Source: a bacterium
GTDB taxonomy: Bacteria > CAIJMQ01 > JAADFP01
NCBI GenBank assembly: GCA_027021085.1
Contig: JALUVB010000217.1
Location: 1-15,081, forward strand
Length of the DNA stretch: 15,081 bases
Reading direction: 5' to 3'
The stretch's first letter is position 1; each line of letters begins with the position of its first letter. The position numbers were made by a program, and so were the translations under genes. The notes under the pieces were generated by a model that worked only from the letters and a program-made list of their open reading frames with translations, was not told the origin of the DNA and ran no database searches. Below, piece after piece: positions 6,811-13,364 of this stretch.

Positions 6811-7347
6811 TTGGTGAGGGAATTTCTGGAAATGGAGGGGTTTTTTGTTTACCCTCTGAAGAGAAACAGCGGCAAAAGAGAAAACCCCTACGACCTATTT
6901 TTTACTAACCCCCAGGTTTTAAAAAGAGAACCTTCGTTCTTCCTCGATTCTTTCTCCATCAGGGGCATCAGGCAGGGCGTCATCAAAGTTCTCGGCTGGC
7001 ACAGGGAAGTATTCACCCTTTCCCTTCTTAAGAAATTGATGGATTTGGAGATGGACGGAATGTCTTCAGTAAAAGGAAAAAACTACCCCCGCAGCAAGGC
7101 AAAACCAAAAAAAATCCTGGCTCTTTCCCGCGTGACTTCCTCCCCGGAAGGAAGGCAAAACCTGGAAAAATTCTTAAAAGAAAAAGGGATTAACTATGTT
7201 ATCACTTTTGAAACACTGTTCCGGGGACTCTTGGACAAGATAAAGGAAAACCAGAACTATACTTCTCCCTTGCTGGAAATCCTGAGAATACTGAAGACTT
7301 ACCGCATGATAAAAACACCGCAGTTAAAGTTTTTTGATGAAACATAA
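6811..7347 (+). CDS. Uncharacterised protein upstream of dprA, possibly a degenerate PD-(D/E)XK nuclease-like fold
   Basis: A 178-residue basic protein with no membrane segment or signal peptide. I see no firmly recognisable domain. The start MVREFLEMEGFFVYPLKR and a central GVIKVLGWHREVF resemble, from memory, hypothetical proteins of uncultured bacteria in which the centre reads like VEVKGWH; here the ExK pair of a nuclease-type fold would be missing (KVL). Treat that as a low-confidence guess. A later stretch, KILALSRVTSSPEGRQNLEKF, continues into a mixed alpha/beta region. The start is uncertain: TTG 6811 or GTG 6814 follow a good GGGAGG at 6794-6799 (11 or 14 bases before), while GTG 6790 gives seven more residues with no ribosome site. 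The stop touches the dprA ATG (TAAATG), so the two are probably co-transcribed. Confidence 0.65.
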   Translation: MVREFLEMEGFFVYPLKRNSGKRENPYDLFFTNPQVLKREPSFFLDSFSIRGIRQGVIKVLGWHREVFTLSLLKKLMDLEMDGMSSVKGKNYPRSKAKPKKILALSRVTSSPEGRQNLEKFLKEKGINYVITFETLFRGLLDKIKENQNYTSPLLEILRILKTYRMIKTPQLKFFDET

Positions 7348-8430
7348 ATGGAAGACTATGAAACTCTTTTATTATTAAACGCTATATCCGTAAAAGAACC
7401 CTCTCTTCTTCGCCAGCTGAAAAGCAAGCTGCAAAAAGACTTTTCCTCTCTCTCGCCGCGTGAAATCTTGCGTGTTCTGGAAAAAAAGGAAAACATGGAC
7501 AGGAAAAAATGGCGGGAGTATTTTGACCTGGAGAAAGAAAAGAAAGTTTTAGAGAGAGAAAAAATCCGGGTGGTTCCTTTCTACTCGGAGGAATTTCCTG
7601 CTCTCCTAAGGGAGATTCCTTCTCCTCCCATTCTTCTTTACATTAAGGGCAAGCTTCCTCCCCGGCCCTGGAAAAGCATTGCCATTGTAGGAGCCAGAAA
7701 TCCTTCCCCCTACGGAAGGTTTACAGCAGAGCGATTATCCAGGGACCTCTCTTCCCGCGGAATTACCATTGTAAGCGGGATGGCGAGAGGAATTGATACG
7801 CACGCGCATCGGAGTGCTCTTAAAGCAGGGGGGATAACCCTTGCGGTGTTAGGAAGCGGTCTCCTGCATCCTTACCCGGCAGAGAACAGGCCTCTCATGG
7901 ATGAAATAAGCGGTGCGGGAGCAGTAATCTCCGAATATCCCCTTTTTACCCCTCCCTGGCGCTACAATTTCCCCCGGCGTAACCGGATTATTTCCGGGCT
8001 TTCTGCCGGAGTGGTTGTGGTAGAGGCCAGACGGAGAAGCGGAGCCCTTATTACTGCTGCTCTTTCCCTGGAGCAGGGGAGAGAAATTTTTGCAGTACCG
8101 GGGAAAATAGATTCTCCTCTTTCTGAAGGGACCAACCAGCTCATCCAGGAAGGGGCGAAATTGGTGAGGAATTGGGAGGATGTGTGGAGCGAATTCAGCC
8201 ATGTGTGGGGAGCGGGGGAAGAAAAGAGCAGGAAGGAAGCTAATGTTGCGCTAAAGCTTTCCCCGGAAGCAGAAAAAATTCTCCGGGTAATGGATGAGGC
8301 TCCATTGCACCTGGATGAAATTTCTCGTTTAGCAGAAATTTCCTCTCAGAGGATATATACTTATATAATGGAGCTTGCTTTCAAGGAGAAAGTAAAAGAG
8401 CTGCCAGGGAAATTTTACTTAAAGATATAG
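7348..8430 (+). CDS. dprA: DNA-processing protein DprA (DNA protecting / RecA loader)
   Basis: A 360-residue protein of normal DprA length. DprA binds incoming single-stranded DNA and loads RecA during natural transformation, but is also kept by bacteria not known to be competent. The N-terminal helical region (1-80) precedes the Rossmann-like core: IAIVGARNPSPYGR (111-124), IVSGMARGIDTHAH (141-154), LGSGLLHPYPAENR, FPRRNRIISGLSAGVVVVEA (208-227), RSGALITA (230-237) and VPGKIDSPLSEGTNQLIQEGA (250-270). A C-terminal winged-helix domain follows at about 285-360. The ATG lies immediately after the previous stop, with no clear Shine-Dalgarno site, so it probably depends on coupling with the upstream gene. 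The product is certain; whether the organism takes up DNA cannot be told from here. Confidence 0.96.
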   Translation: MEDYETLLLLNAISVKEPSLLRQLKSKLQKDFSSLSPREILRVLEKKENMDRKKWREYFDLEKEKKVLEREKIRVVPFYSEEFPALLREIPSPPILLYIKGKLPPRPWKSIAIVGARNPSPYGRFTAERLSRDLSSRGITIVSGMARGIDTHAHRSALKAGGITLAVLGSGLLHPYPAENRPLMDEISGAGAVISEYPLFTPPWRYNFPRRNRIISGLSAGVVVVEARRRSGALITAALSLEQGREIFAVPGKIDSPLSEGTNQLIQEGAKLVRNWEDVWSEFSHVWGAGEEKSRKEANVALKLSPEAEKILRVMDEAPLHLDEISRLAEISSQRIYTYIMELAFKEKVKELPGKFYLKI

Positions 8431-8596
8431 GATTGATTGTAGGCTTTGACGCCAGGTACGGCTTTTTTGGAATGAACAGTGAATGTAGTAGTGAGTAGCG
8501 GGTAAATGGTAGCGAGGGAAGATAGTAAACAGTGAATAGTGAATCGGTTTCCTGGTATCCCGGGATCTTAGTATTCTGGTATCCTGCCCGCATGTC

Positions 8597-8616
8597 ATGC
8601 CTGCGAAAGCAGGCAT
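8597..8616. repeat. Perfect palindrome with GAAA loop
   Basis: ATGCCTGC, loop GAAA, GCAGGCAT: an eight-base perfect stem with a four-base loop, flanked by GTC and CCAGG. The context matches a common intergenic repeat whose other strand reads like TGGATGCCTGC-TTTC-GCAGGCATGAC. No T-run follows on either strand, so it is not a standard terminator. Confidence 0.75.
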
Positions 8617-8638
8617 CCAGGACAGCCGAGCAAGACCT

Positions 8639-8666
8639 TAGACTATAGACTGTAGACGTTAGACAG
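8639..8666. repeat. Four-copy 7-bp tandem repeat (TAGACNN)
   Basis: TAGAC begins at 8639, 8646, 8653 and 8660, giving four copies of a seven-base unit: TAGACTA, TAGACTG, TAGACGT, TAGACAG. It sits between the two larger degenerate units. Confidence 0.7.
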
Positions 8667-8710
8667 GGAGACAGTGAACAGTAGTGAGTAGTGGGTAGAT
8701 AGGGTTATGG

Positions 8711-8730
8711 ATTCCTGCTTGCGCGGGAAT
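8711..8730. repeat. Palindromic repeat ATTCCTGC-ttgc-GCGGGAAT
   Basis: An eight-base stem with one T/G wobble around a four-base loop, followed by GACGGGG. The form ATTCCCGC-N4-GCGGGAATGACG is widespread as an intergenic repeat. A third, more decayed copy is visible at 8838-8871, where CCTGCCC (8841-8847) pairs with GGGCAGG (8865-8871). Confidence 0.65.
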
Positions 8731-8952
8731 GACGGGGAGTGAGAATAGTGAGTAGTGAGGGGAAAGGTAGTAAATAGTGAATAGTAAGCAGTTAATGGTA
8801 ACTCGGTATCCTGGTTTCTTGGTTATTAGAAGAATGGATTCCTGCCCTCACGTGGCACGGGAGCGGGCAGGGAGTCTTGGATAGTTAGGCGTTAGAGTTT
8901 TATTTCCCTATTTGTTAATTGGTGTATTTCCACGAAATAAGGAGGAGGTTCT

Positions 8953-9624
8953 ATGGAAACCTACGAGTTGTACGAGTTAGAAGATATATGGAGAATATTC
9001 CGCATAATCTCGGAATTTGTAGATGGTTTTGAAACCCTGCGCAATATTGGCCCGGCAGTAACTTTCTTTGGCTCAGCCCGGGAAAAGAAGGAGAGCAGAT
9101 ATTACCATGAAGCCAGAAAACTGGCAAAGATACTGGCTCTAAATGGTTATGCGGTAATTACCGGGGCAGGCCCCGGGATTATGGAGGCGGCAAACAAGGG
9201 AGCAAAAGAAGGAGGGGGGAAATCCATCGGGCTTAACATTGAACTTCCCAATCCCCAGGCAGCCAATGATTATGTGGATATCTTGCTCAATTTTCGTTAT
9301 TTCTTTGCCCGGAAGGTGATGTTTTTGAAATATGCGCAAACCTATGTAATTTTCCCCGGAGGCTTCGGCACTTTTAGCGAATTCTTCGAAGCAATAAACC
9401 TTATTCAGACCGGGAGAAGCGCACCGTTTCCGGTTATACTGGTGGGAGAGGATTACTGGCAGGGTATGGTGGAATGGCTGAAAGCGGAATGCCTGGGGAG
9501 AGGATTTATCTCGGAGGATGAGTTAGGCATATTCACCCTGGTGGATAAGGCAGAGGAAGCTTTTGCAATAATCAAGAAACAAATGGAAAAGGGAGAAATA
9601 AAAAAGAAGTTGAAAGGTTTTTAG
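8953..9624 (+). CDS. LOG-family protein (Rossmann-fold nucleotide 5'-monophosphate phosphoribohydrolase type)
   Basis: A 223-residue protein of the lysine-decarboxylase-like LOG superfamily. Shown by TFFGSARE (37-44), the glycine-rich VITGAGPGIMEAANKGA (68-84), FFARKVMF with Arg120, and the signature PGGFGTFSEFFE (135-146) with Glu143. In plants and some bacteria LOG enzymes cut nucleoside 5'-monophosphates into free base and ribose 5-phosphate, releasing cytokinin; most bacterial members are thought to act in nucleotide turnover, and many are wrongly called lysine decarboxylase. The Arg and Glu of the catalytic pair are present, so hydrolase activity is likely, but the substrate is unknown. 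The start is fixed by GGAGGAGG at 8941-8948, four bases before the ATG. It follows the repeat region and is 37 bases before the SurA-like gene. Confidence 0.9.
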   Translation: METYELYELEDIWRIFRIISEFVDGFETLRNIGPAVTFFGSAREKKESRYYHEARKLAKILALNGYAVITGAGPGIMEAANKGAKEGGGKSIGLNIELPNPQAANDYVDILLNFRYFFARKVMFLKYAQTYVIFPGGFGTFSEFFEAINLIQTGRSAPFPVILVGEDYWQGMVEWLKAECLGRGFISEDELGIFTLVDKAEEAFAIIKKQMEKGEIKKKLKGF

Positions 9625-9625
9625 G

Positions 9626-9655
9626 CCTCAACAAAAGTAGTATTTGAGGTATAAT
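9626..9655 (+). promoter_or_regulatory. Promoter of the SurA-like gene, with an overlapping inverted repeat
   Basis: A perfect -10 TATAAT at 9650-9655 lies six bases before the ATG at 9662, with a 4-of-6 -35 (TCAACA, 9628-9633) 16 bases upstream. The normal start site would be at or next to the A of the ATG, giving a leaderless mRNA. An inverted repeat CCTCAA (9626-9631) and TTGAGG (9644-9649) fills the space between and over the boxes. No T-run follows, so it looks more like an operator than a terminator. Confidence 0.55.
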
Positions 9656-9661
9656 TAGGTT

Positions 9662-10618
9662 ATGAATTGCAAGGCAAAAACGTTTAATAGGTATATATTC
9701 ATAGCCCTCTTCTTTTTCCTGGGGCTTTTCCCCCTCTATTCAGCCATAGTGGACCGTATAGTGGCCAGGGTGGGTAACGAGGTTATACTTTTAAGCGAAG
9801 TAAAAGAGCGCATGGCGCCTCTTATGGAAAGGCTGCCCTCTAATCTTTCCCCGGAAGAAAGGAAGAGCAAAATAAAGGCGCTGGAAAAGAAAGTCTTGGA
9901 TAACATGATAGAGGAAAAGCTTTTCCTGGTAGAGGCAAAGGAAAAAGGCTACCAGGTAGAGGAGTCGGATATTGACAGAGAACTGGAAAAAATAAAAAAG
10001 AATTTCCCTTCCGAAGAAGAATTTTTCCGGGCATTGAAAGAACAAGGGGAGAATATTTCCCAGTTGAAAGAAGATATAAAAGAACAGTTGCTTATCCGGT
10101 ACGTGATACAAAGAGAAGTTCTCTCCAAAACCAGGATAAGCGAGGAAGAGATTAAGAGTTTCTACGAAAAGTATAAGAATGACCTTGCCCCTCCGCCTGA
10201 GGTAAATATTTCCCAGATACTTATCAAAACATCTTCGGAAGATGCCCAGAAGAAAATCAAGGAGATAGAAGAAAAACTGAAAAAAGGAGAAGACTTTTAC
10301 ATTCTTGCCCGCCAGTATTCAGAAGGTCCCATGGCCGTAGAAGGCGGAAGGATTGGCTTTATCCGGGAGAATCAACTTCTGCCGGAAGTGCGGCTGCAGT
10401 TAAAAACCATGAAAGTAGGCGAAATATCTCCTCCGATAAAATGTGAGGACGGGTATAGGTTTGTAAAACTGGAAGGAGTAAAAGAATCACATGTGCCTTC
10501 CCTGAAGGAAGTAAAAGAAAAAATAGAACGGATACTCTTCAGGAAAAAATCCCAGGCTGCCCTGGAAAAGTGGATAGAAGAAGCCAAAAAGAGATTGGGG
10601 GTGGAGGTGAATCTCTAA
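9662..10618 (+). CDS. SurA/PpiC-like periplasmic peptidyl-prolyl isomerase chaperone
   Basis: A 318-residue secreted foldase. Residues 1-28 form a signal peptide (basic start, hydrophobic IFIALFFFLGLFPL, probable cut after YSA). Next is a SurA N-terminal-type chaperone region, IVDRIVARVGNEVILLSEV, with long charged helices to about 170. A single parvulin domain runs at about 180-272 (VNISQILIKT, FYILARQYSEGP, GGRIGFI, GYRFVKL). A C-terminal helix completes the chaperone fold. E. coli SurA has two parvulin domains, so this is the shorter SurA/PpiC type. Such proteins escort outer-membrane proteins through the periplasm, which supports a diderm organism. No Shine-Dalgarno site precedes the ATG; a TATAAT lies six bases upstream. 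Its stop is one base before the rarA start. Confidence 0.92.
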   Translation: MNCKAKTFNRYIFIALFFFLGLFPLYSAIVDRIVARVGNEVILLSEVKERMAPLMERLPSNLSPEERKSKIKALEKKVLDNMIEEKLFLVEAKEKGYQVEESDIDRELEKIKKNFPSEEEFFRALKEQGENISQLKEDIKEQLLIRYVIQREVLSKTRISEEEIKSFYEKYKNDLAPPPEVNISQILIKTSSEDAQKKIKEIEEKLKKGEDFYILARQYSEGPMAVEGGRIGFIRENQLLPEVRLQLKTMKVGEISPPIKCEDGYRFVKLEGVKESHVPSLKEVKEKIERILFRKKSQAALEKWIEEAKKRLGVEVNL

Positions 10619-10619
10619 G

Positions 10620-11948
10620 TTGGAGGAGACCCTGTTCCCGGAGTCTACCCAGAGTCCTGTTCCTCGTCCCCTGTCTGTTCGGCTGCGTCCCCGTAATCTG
10701 GAAGAGATAGAAGGGCAGGAGCATATCCTGGGAGAGGGGAAACTTTTACGGCGGGCTATCGAGTCTGACAGGCTCACTTCGGTAATCTTTTACGGACCTC
10801 CCGGCACGGGAAAAACAGCCTTAGCCTACTGTATTGCAAACCTGACCCGGGCACATTTTGCCAGGATAAATGCTGTTACCTCGGGTGTCCAGGAATTAAG
10901 AAGCATAGTAGAAAGGGCCAAAAAAAGGCTGGAGATAAATGGAAAACGCACTATCCTCTTTATCGATGAGATACACCGCTTCAACAAGGCTCAACAGGAT
11001 GCTCTCCTTCCCAGCGTAGAAGAGGGGCTGGTAACCTTAATCGGGGCAACCACTCACAACCCGTTTTTTGCCCTTACTTCCCCCCTTCTCTCCCGTTCGC
11101 AAATCTTTGAATTCAAGCGCCTGCCCGAAGAAGCTATCAAAAAAATCATAAAAAGAGCCTTAATAGATAAGGAAAGGGGGTTGGGTAAGTACCGCATTAA
11201 GATAGAGAAAAGGGCCATTGAATTCATTGCTAAAGTTTCCGAGGGAGATGCCAGGAGGGCGTTAAATGCCCTGGAAATAGGAGTGCTCACCACGCCTCCT
11301 GCCAGAGACGGCTTTATACACTACACACTGGCAGTGGCAGAAGAGTCCATACAAAGGAAATATATTTCCTATGACCGCGCTGAAGACGAGCATTACGATA
11401 CCATCTCTGCCTTCATAAAGAGCTTAAGGGGGTCTGACCCCGATGCAGCACTTTACTGGCTCGCAAAAATGCTGGAAGGGGGAGAAGACCCCCGCTTTAT
11501 TGCCAGGAGAATGGTAATCTTTGCGGCGGAAGATATAGGTAATGCAGACCCTCAGGCTCTGCTTATTGCAGTAGCAGCTTTCCAGGCACAGGAATTTGTA
11601 GGCATGCCTGAAGGCAAGATACCTTTAGCCCAGGCGGTCACTTATCTCTCCACTGCACCAAAGAGTAATGCATCTTACAAAGCCATCAGCGCAGCCGAGG
11701 AAGAGATTAAGAAAGAGAGCACGCAGGCGGTTCCGGCTCACCTGCGTGTGGGCACCTATCCCGGAGCTAAAACTTTAAAAAGGGGGGAAGGATATAAATA
11801 CCCGCATGATTATCCGGAGCATTTTGTAGTCCAGGAATACCTGAAACTAAGTAAGGAATTTTACCACCCTTCAGAGGAGGGTTTTGAGAAAATAATAAAA
11901 GAGAGGCTGCAGAAATGGAGAGAAAAGCGGAAATCAGGAAGCGAATAA
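10620..11948 (+). CDS. rarA: Replication-associated recombination protein A (RarA/MgsA AAA+ ATPase)
   Basis: A 442-residue clamp-loader-like AAA+ ATPase that acts at stalled replication forks. Signatures: SVRLRPRNLEEIEGQEHIL near the N-terminus; Walker A GPPGTGKT (59-66); Walker B ILFIDEIHRFNKAQQDALLP (112-131); sensor 1 IGATTHNP (141-148); sensor 2 GDARRALN (209-216). The C-terminal tetramerisation region contains LAKMLEGGEDPRFIARR, AAEDIGNADPQAL and YLSTAPKSN. The start is a TTG at 10620, one base after the previous stop, with GGAGG about 12 bases upstream; it gives the N-terminal length seen in E. coli RarA. The 3' end overlaps the cyclo-ligase gene by 34 bases. Length and motifs are complete. 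Confidence 0.96.
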   Translation: MEETLFPESTQSPVPRPLSVRLRPRNLEEIEGQEHILGEGKLLRRAIESDRLTSVIFYGPPGTGKTALAYCIANLTRAHFARINAVTSGVQELRSIVERAKKRLEINGKRTILFIDEIHRFNKAQQDALLPSVEEGLVTLIGATTHNPFFALTSPLLSRSQIFEFKRLPEEAIKKIIKRALIDKERGLGKYRIKIEKRAIEFIAKVSEGDARRALNALEIGVLTTPPARDGFIHYTLAVAEESIQRKYISYDRAEDEHYDTISAFIKSLRGSDPDAALYWLAKMLEGGEDPRFIARRMVIFAAEDIGNADPQALLIAVAAFQAQEFVGMPEGKIPLAQAVTYLSTAPKSNASYKAISAAEEEIKKESTQAVPAHLRVGTYPGAKTLKRGEGYKYPHDYPEHFVVQEYLKLSKEFYHPSEEGFEKIIKERLQKWREKRKSGSE

Positions 11949-12490
11949 AAGCAGAATTGGCAAAATTACCCGCGGAAGAGCGGGAAGCAAAAAGCAGGCA
12001 AATCAAAAAACATCTGTTAAATAATCCCTATTTTAAAAAAGCCAAAAACATCTTTATCTACCTCTCCTTTCAGAAAGAAGTGGATACCTTTCCCATAATT
12101 AGAGAATCCCTTGAGCTGGGAAAGACCATCCTGGTCCCCTGGACCATCAACCAGAAAGAGATGATTCCCCTGCTGTTAAATGACCTGGAGCACCTGGGGA
12201 AGGATGAAATGGGGATACCCTGTCCCCTGCATAAAATACCATTCCCCCCCCGGAGAATAGAGCTTGTTATTCTTCCCGGGTTGGCCTTTGACAAAAAGGG
12301 AAACCGCCTGGGAAGAGGGAAAGCTTTCTATGACCGCTTTCTCTCTGCTATTGACCCGGGAACCAGAAAGATAGCTTTGGCTTATGCTTTCCAGGTGATA
12401 GACAGCCTCCCGGTGAGTGCGCACGATGTCCCGGTGGATGAAATTATCACTGAAAACGGAGAGGTAATCCGGGGGAATAGTAGAGAGTAG
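11915..12490 (+). CDS. 5-formyltetrahydrofolate cyclo-ligase
   Basis: A 191-residue enzyme (YgfA/MTHFS family) that uses ATP to convert 5-formyl-THF to 5,10-methenyl-THF, returning stored folate to one-carbon metabolism. The N-terminal helix MERKAEIRKRIKAEL with ARSRQI-like KSRQI, the middle VPWTINQKEM and MGIPCP, and the C-terminal signature LPGLAFDKKGNRLGRGKAFYDRFL (ATP/Mg-binding loop, within residues 120-143) are all present, with family-typical DVPVDEIITE at the end. The ATG lies within the end of rarA, preceded by GAGAGG about eight bases upstream, so the two are read in different frames over 34 bases. It is the last gene of the + block. A weak hairpin follows its stop. Confidence 0.94.
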   Translation: MERKAEIRKRIKAELAKLPAEEREAKSRQIKKHLLNNPYFKKAKNIFIYLSFQKEVDTFPIIRESLELGKTILVPWTINQKEMIPLLLNDLEHLGKDEMGIPCPLHKIPFPPRRIELVILPGLAFDKKGNRLGRGKAFYDRFLSAIDPGTRKIALAYAFQVIDSLPVSAHDVPVDEIITENGEVIRGNSRE

Positions 12491-12516
12491 GCAATAAACT
12501 GCCCGCTTCTACTTTT
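12486..12516 (+). terminator. Possible weak intrinsic terminator after the cyclo-ligase gene
   Basis: AGTAG (12486-12490) can pair with CTACT (12509-12513), with an inner GGCA/TGCC stem (12490-12493 and 12500-12503), and a short T-run (12513-12516) follows. The stem is bulged and the T-run is only four bases, so this is a modest candidate. The 72-base gap to the convergent slyD holds nothing clearer. Confidence 0.3.
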
Positions 12517-12562
12517 CCCCTCCTGGGATGATCTATTTAAAGCTGTCGGGTGAATATCAGGT

Positions 12563-12991
12563 TCAGACGATTTCTACCAGCTGAATATCAAAGGTGAGGT
12601 CTTTTCCGGCCAGCGGGTGATTAGCATCCAGGGTGACACTTGCTTCGGAGACATCGGTTATTACCACTATCATGGCTCGACCATCCGGCTGACGCACCTG
12701 CAGTTGTTGTCCCACCTCCGGCTTCAAGTCTGCGGGGATTTGCTCCCGGGGTACTACTGCCACCATCTCCTTGCGGTGCGGGCCATAGGCCTTATCCATG
12801 GAAATTTTGGCAGTCTTGGATTCGCCCGGATTCATCCCGATTACAGCCTCTTCAAAACCAGGGATTATCTGGCCTTCGCCTATGGTAAATTGCAGGGGCT
12901 CACGCTCCACAGAAGAGTCAAATACCGTGCCATCGTCCAGTTTACCAGTGTAGTGAACCTTAACGGTATCACCAGTTTTTGCCTGTGCCAT
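12563..12991 (-). CDS. slyD: FKBP-type peptidyl-prolyl cis-trans isomerase, SlyD-like
   Basis: A 142-residue cytoplasmic foldase. The FKBP part (residues 1-68 and about 121-142) shows [17 protein letters not shown] and [16 protein letters not shown]. The inserted-flap chaperone domain lies at about 69-120, and the ending [18 protein letters not shown] is diagnostic of SlyD-type proteins. The His/Cys-rich metal-binding tail of E. coli SlyD is absent, so a nickel-delivery role is not supported. The open frame extends 26 codons further upstream, but the ATG at 12991 is preferred. It has AAGGAGA four bases ahead (12996-13002), it matches the family N-terminus, and the extra residues (rich in Cys, Phe and Tyr) look non-coding and would cover the promoter. 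It is a single gene on -, convergent with the cyclo-ligase. Confidence 0.94.
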   Translation of the reverse strand: MAQAKTGDTVKVHYTGKLDDGTVFDSSVEREPLQFTIGEGQIIPGFEEAVIGMNPGESKTAKISMDKAYGPHRKEMVAVVPREQIPADLKPEVGQQLQVRQPDGRAMIVVITDVSEASVTLDANHPLAGKDLTFDIQLVEIV

Positions 12992-12995
12992 TTTT

Positions 12996-13002
12996 TCTCC
13001 TT
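12996..13002 (-). promoter_or_regulatory. Shine-Dalgarno site fixing the slyD start
   Basis: AAGGAGA on the minus strand, four bases before the ATG at 12991. It would be inside the coding region of the longer open frame, so it decides in favour of the 142-residue protein. Confidence 0.65.
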
Positions 13003-13039
13003 TCATTAAAAAGTTAGCAAAATCCGAGAAACGCAGGAT

Positions 13040-13069
13040 ATAATAACACACTGTGCAGAAACTATGCAA
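13040..13069 (-). promoter_or_regulatory. Promoter of slyD, overlapping a + strand -10 box
   Basis: On the minus strand: TTGCAT (13064-13069), 18 bases, TATTAT (13040-13045, five of six matches), with about 48 bases to the ATG. The same bases read TATAAT on the + strand at 13039-13044, one base offset, with TTAGCA (13014-13019) 19 bases upstream. The box could therefore fire in both directions. Confidence 0.45.
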
Positions 13070-13364
13070 ACAAGCCGGGGAACAGATTTTTAGTAAATGT
13101 GTATCCTCTCGGGGCAGTTAGATTCCGGGCAAATTGTATATACTCTCCCCCGTCGGGGCCTATGGTTGCCCCTCCCGGCACTCTCAGGAACCATACCATA
13201 ATACATGCTGCTATCAGGAATGAGAAAAAACACGAATAAATAAGGGACGGAGAAAATTATTCCGGGATATTGGCAATGTATTCTTATCTTCCGGGTTTAA
13301 CTTCTTAATAGAATAGATACCATGCCTCTTGGTATTTTTCTTAATTTAGCGAGAGTTAAAAATT
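13070..13364. other. Gene-free gap with nested GC-rich inverted repeats
   Basis: No supported gene. Within it, GGGCAA (13127-13132) pairs with TTGCCC (13166-13171), enclosing a CCCC-GTC-GGGG hairpin (13148-13158). GGGGCA (13111-13116) and CCCGG (13174-13178) offer alternative pairings with the same region. At the right, ATACCA (13317-13322) and TGGTAT (13330-13335) form a six-base stem followed on + by TTTTCTT, a weak terminator shape. A short GTG frame at 13099-13239 could encode 46 residues but has no ribosome site. A structured RNA is possible; I recognise no RNA family. Confidence 0.4.

Larger units (their letters stand above)
8431..8940. repeat. Gene-free region made of decayed direct repeats and small palindromes
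   Basis: No convincing gene on either strand. Two long degenerate units follow each other, about 8471-8636 and 8671-8880. Both contain AGTAGTGAGTAGCGGGTA (8487-8504; one mismatch at 8680-8697), then AGTGAATAGT-type blocks (8525-8547 and 8770-8790), then CGGT..CCTGGT-type blocks (8545-8560 and 8803-8820), and each ends in GC-rich palindromes. Short words built on AGTGA and AGTAG recur throughout. This is unlike the coding DNA around it and resembles the mosaic, palindrome-bearing intergenic repeats seen in many bacterial genomes. The last 50 bases before 8953 are AT-rich and should hold the promoter of the LOG gene, but no good pair of boxes is visible. Confidence 0.75.

Noticed and set aside
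7849-8202. 117-codon minus frame inside dprA
   Set aside because: It lies opposite conserved DprA motifs and its translation resembles no protein.
8381-8616. Minus-strand frames in the repeat region
   Set aside because: Translations are repeats of the Tyr/Ser/Leu-rich words produced by the AGTGA/AGTAG blocks and have no ribosome sites.
8471-8880. CRISPR array
   Set aside because: Repeats are unequal in length and spacing, degenerate and nested, with no regular spacer size and no cas genes nearby.
8953-9624. Lysine decarboxylase annotation for the LOG gene
   Set aside because: PGGFGTFSEFFE with a glycine-rich Rossmann motif marks the LOG family; the lysine decarboxylase label is a well-known misannotation and there is no PLP-binding site.
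9626-9649. Intrinsic terminator between the LOG and SurA-like genes
   Set aside because: The six-base stem has a 12-base loop and no T-run follows; it overlaps the promoter instead.
12992-13069. N-terminal extension of the slyD frame by 26 codons
   Set aside because: The extension covers the slyD promoter and Shine-Dalgarno site, is unlike SlyD N-termini, and the ATG at 12991 has a clear AAGGAGA site.
13096-13239. Short + frames (33 and 46 codons) in the slyD upstream gap
   Set aside because: No ribosome site, two frames equally open, and the GC-rich inverted repeats explain the composition better.
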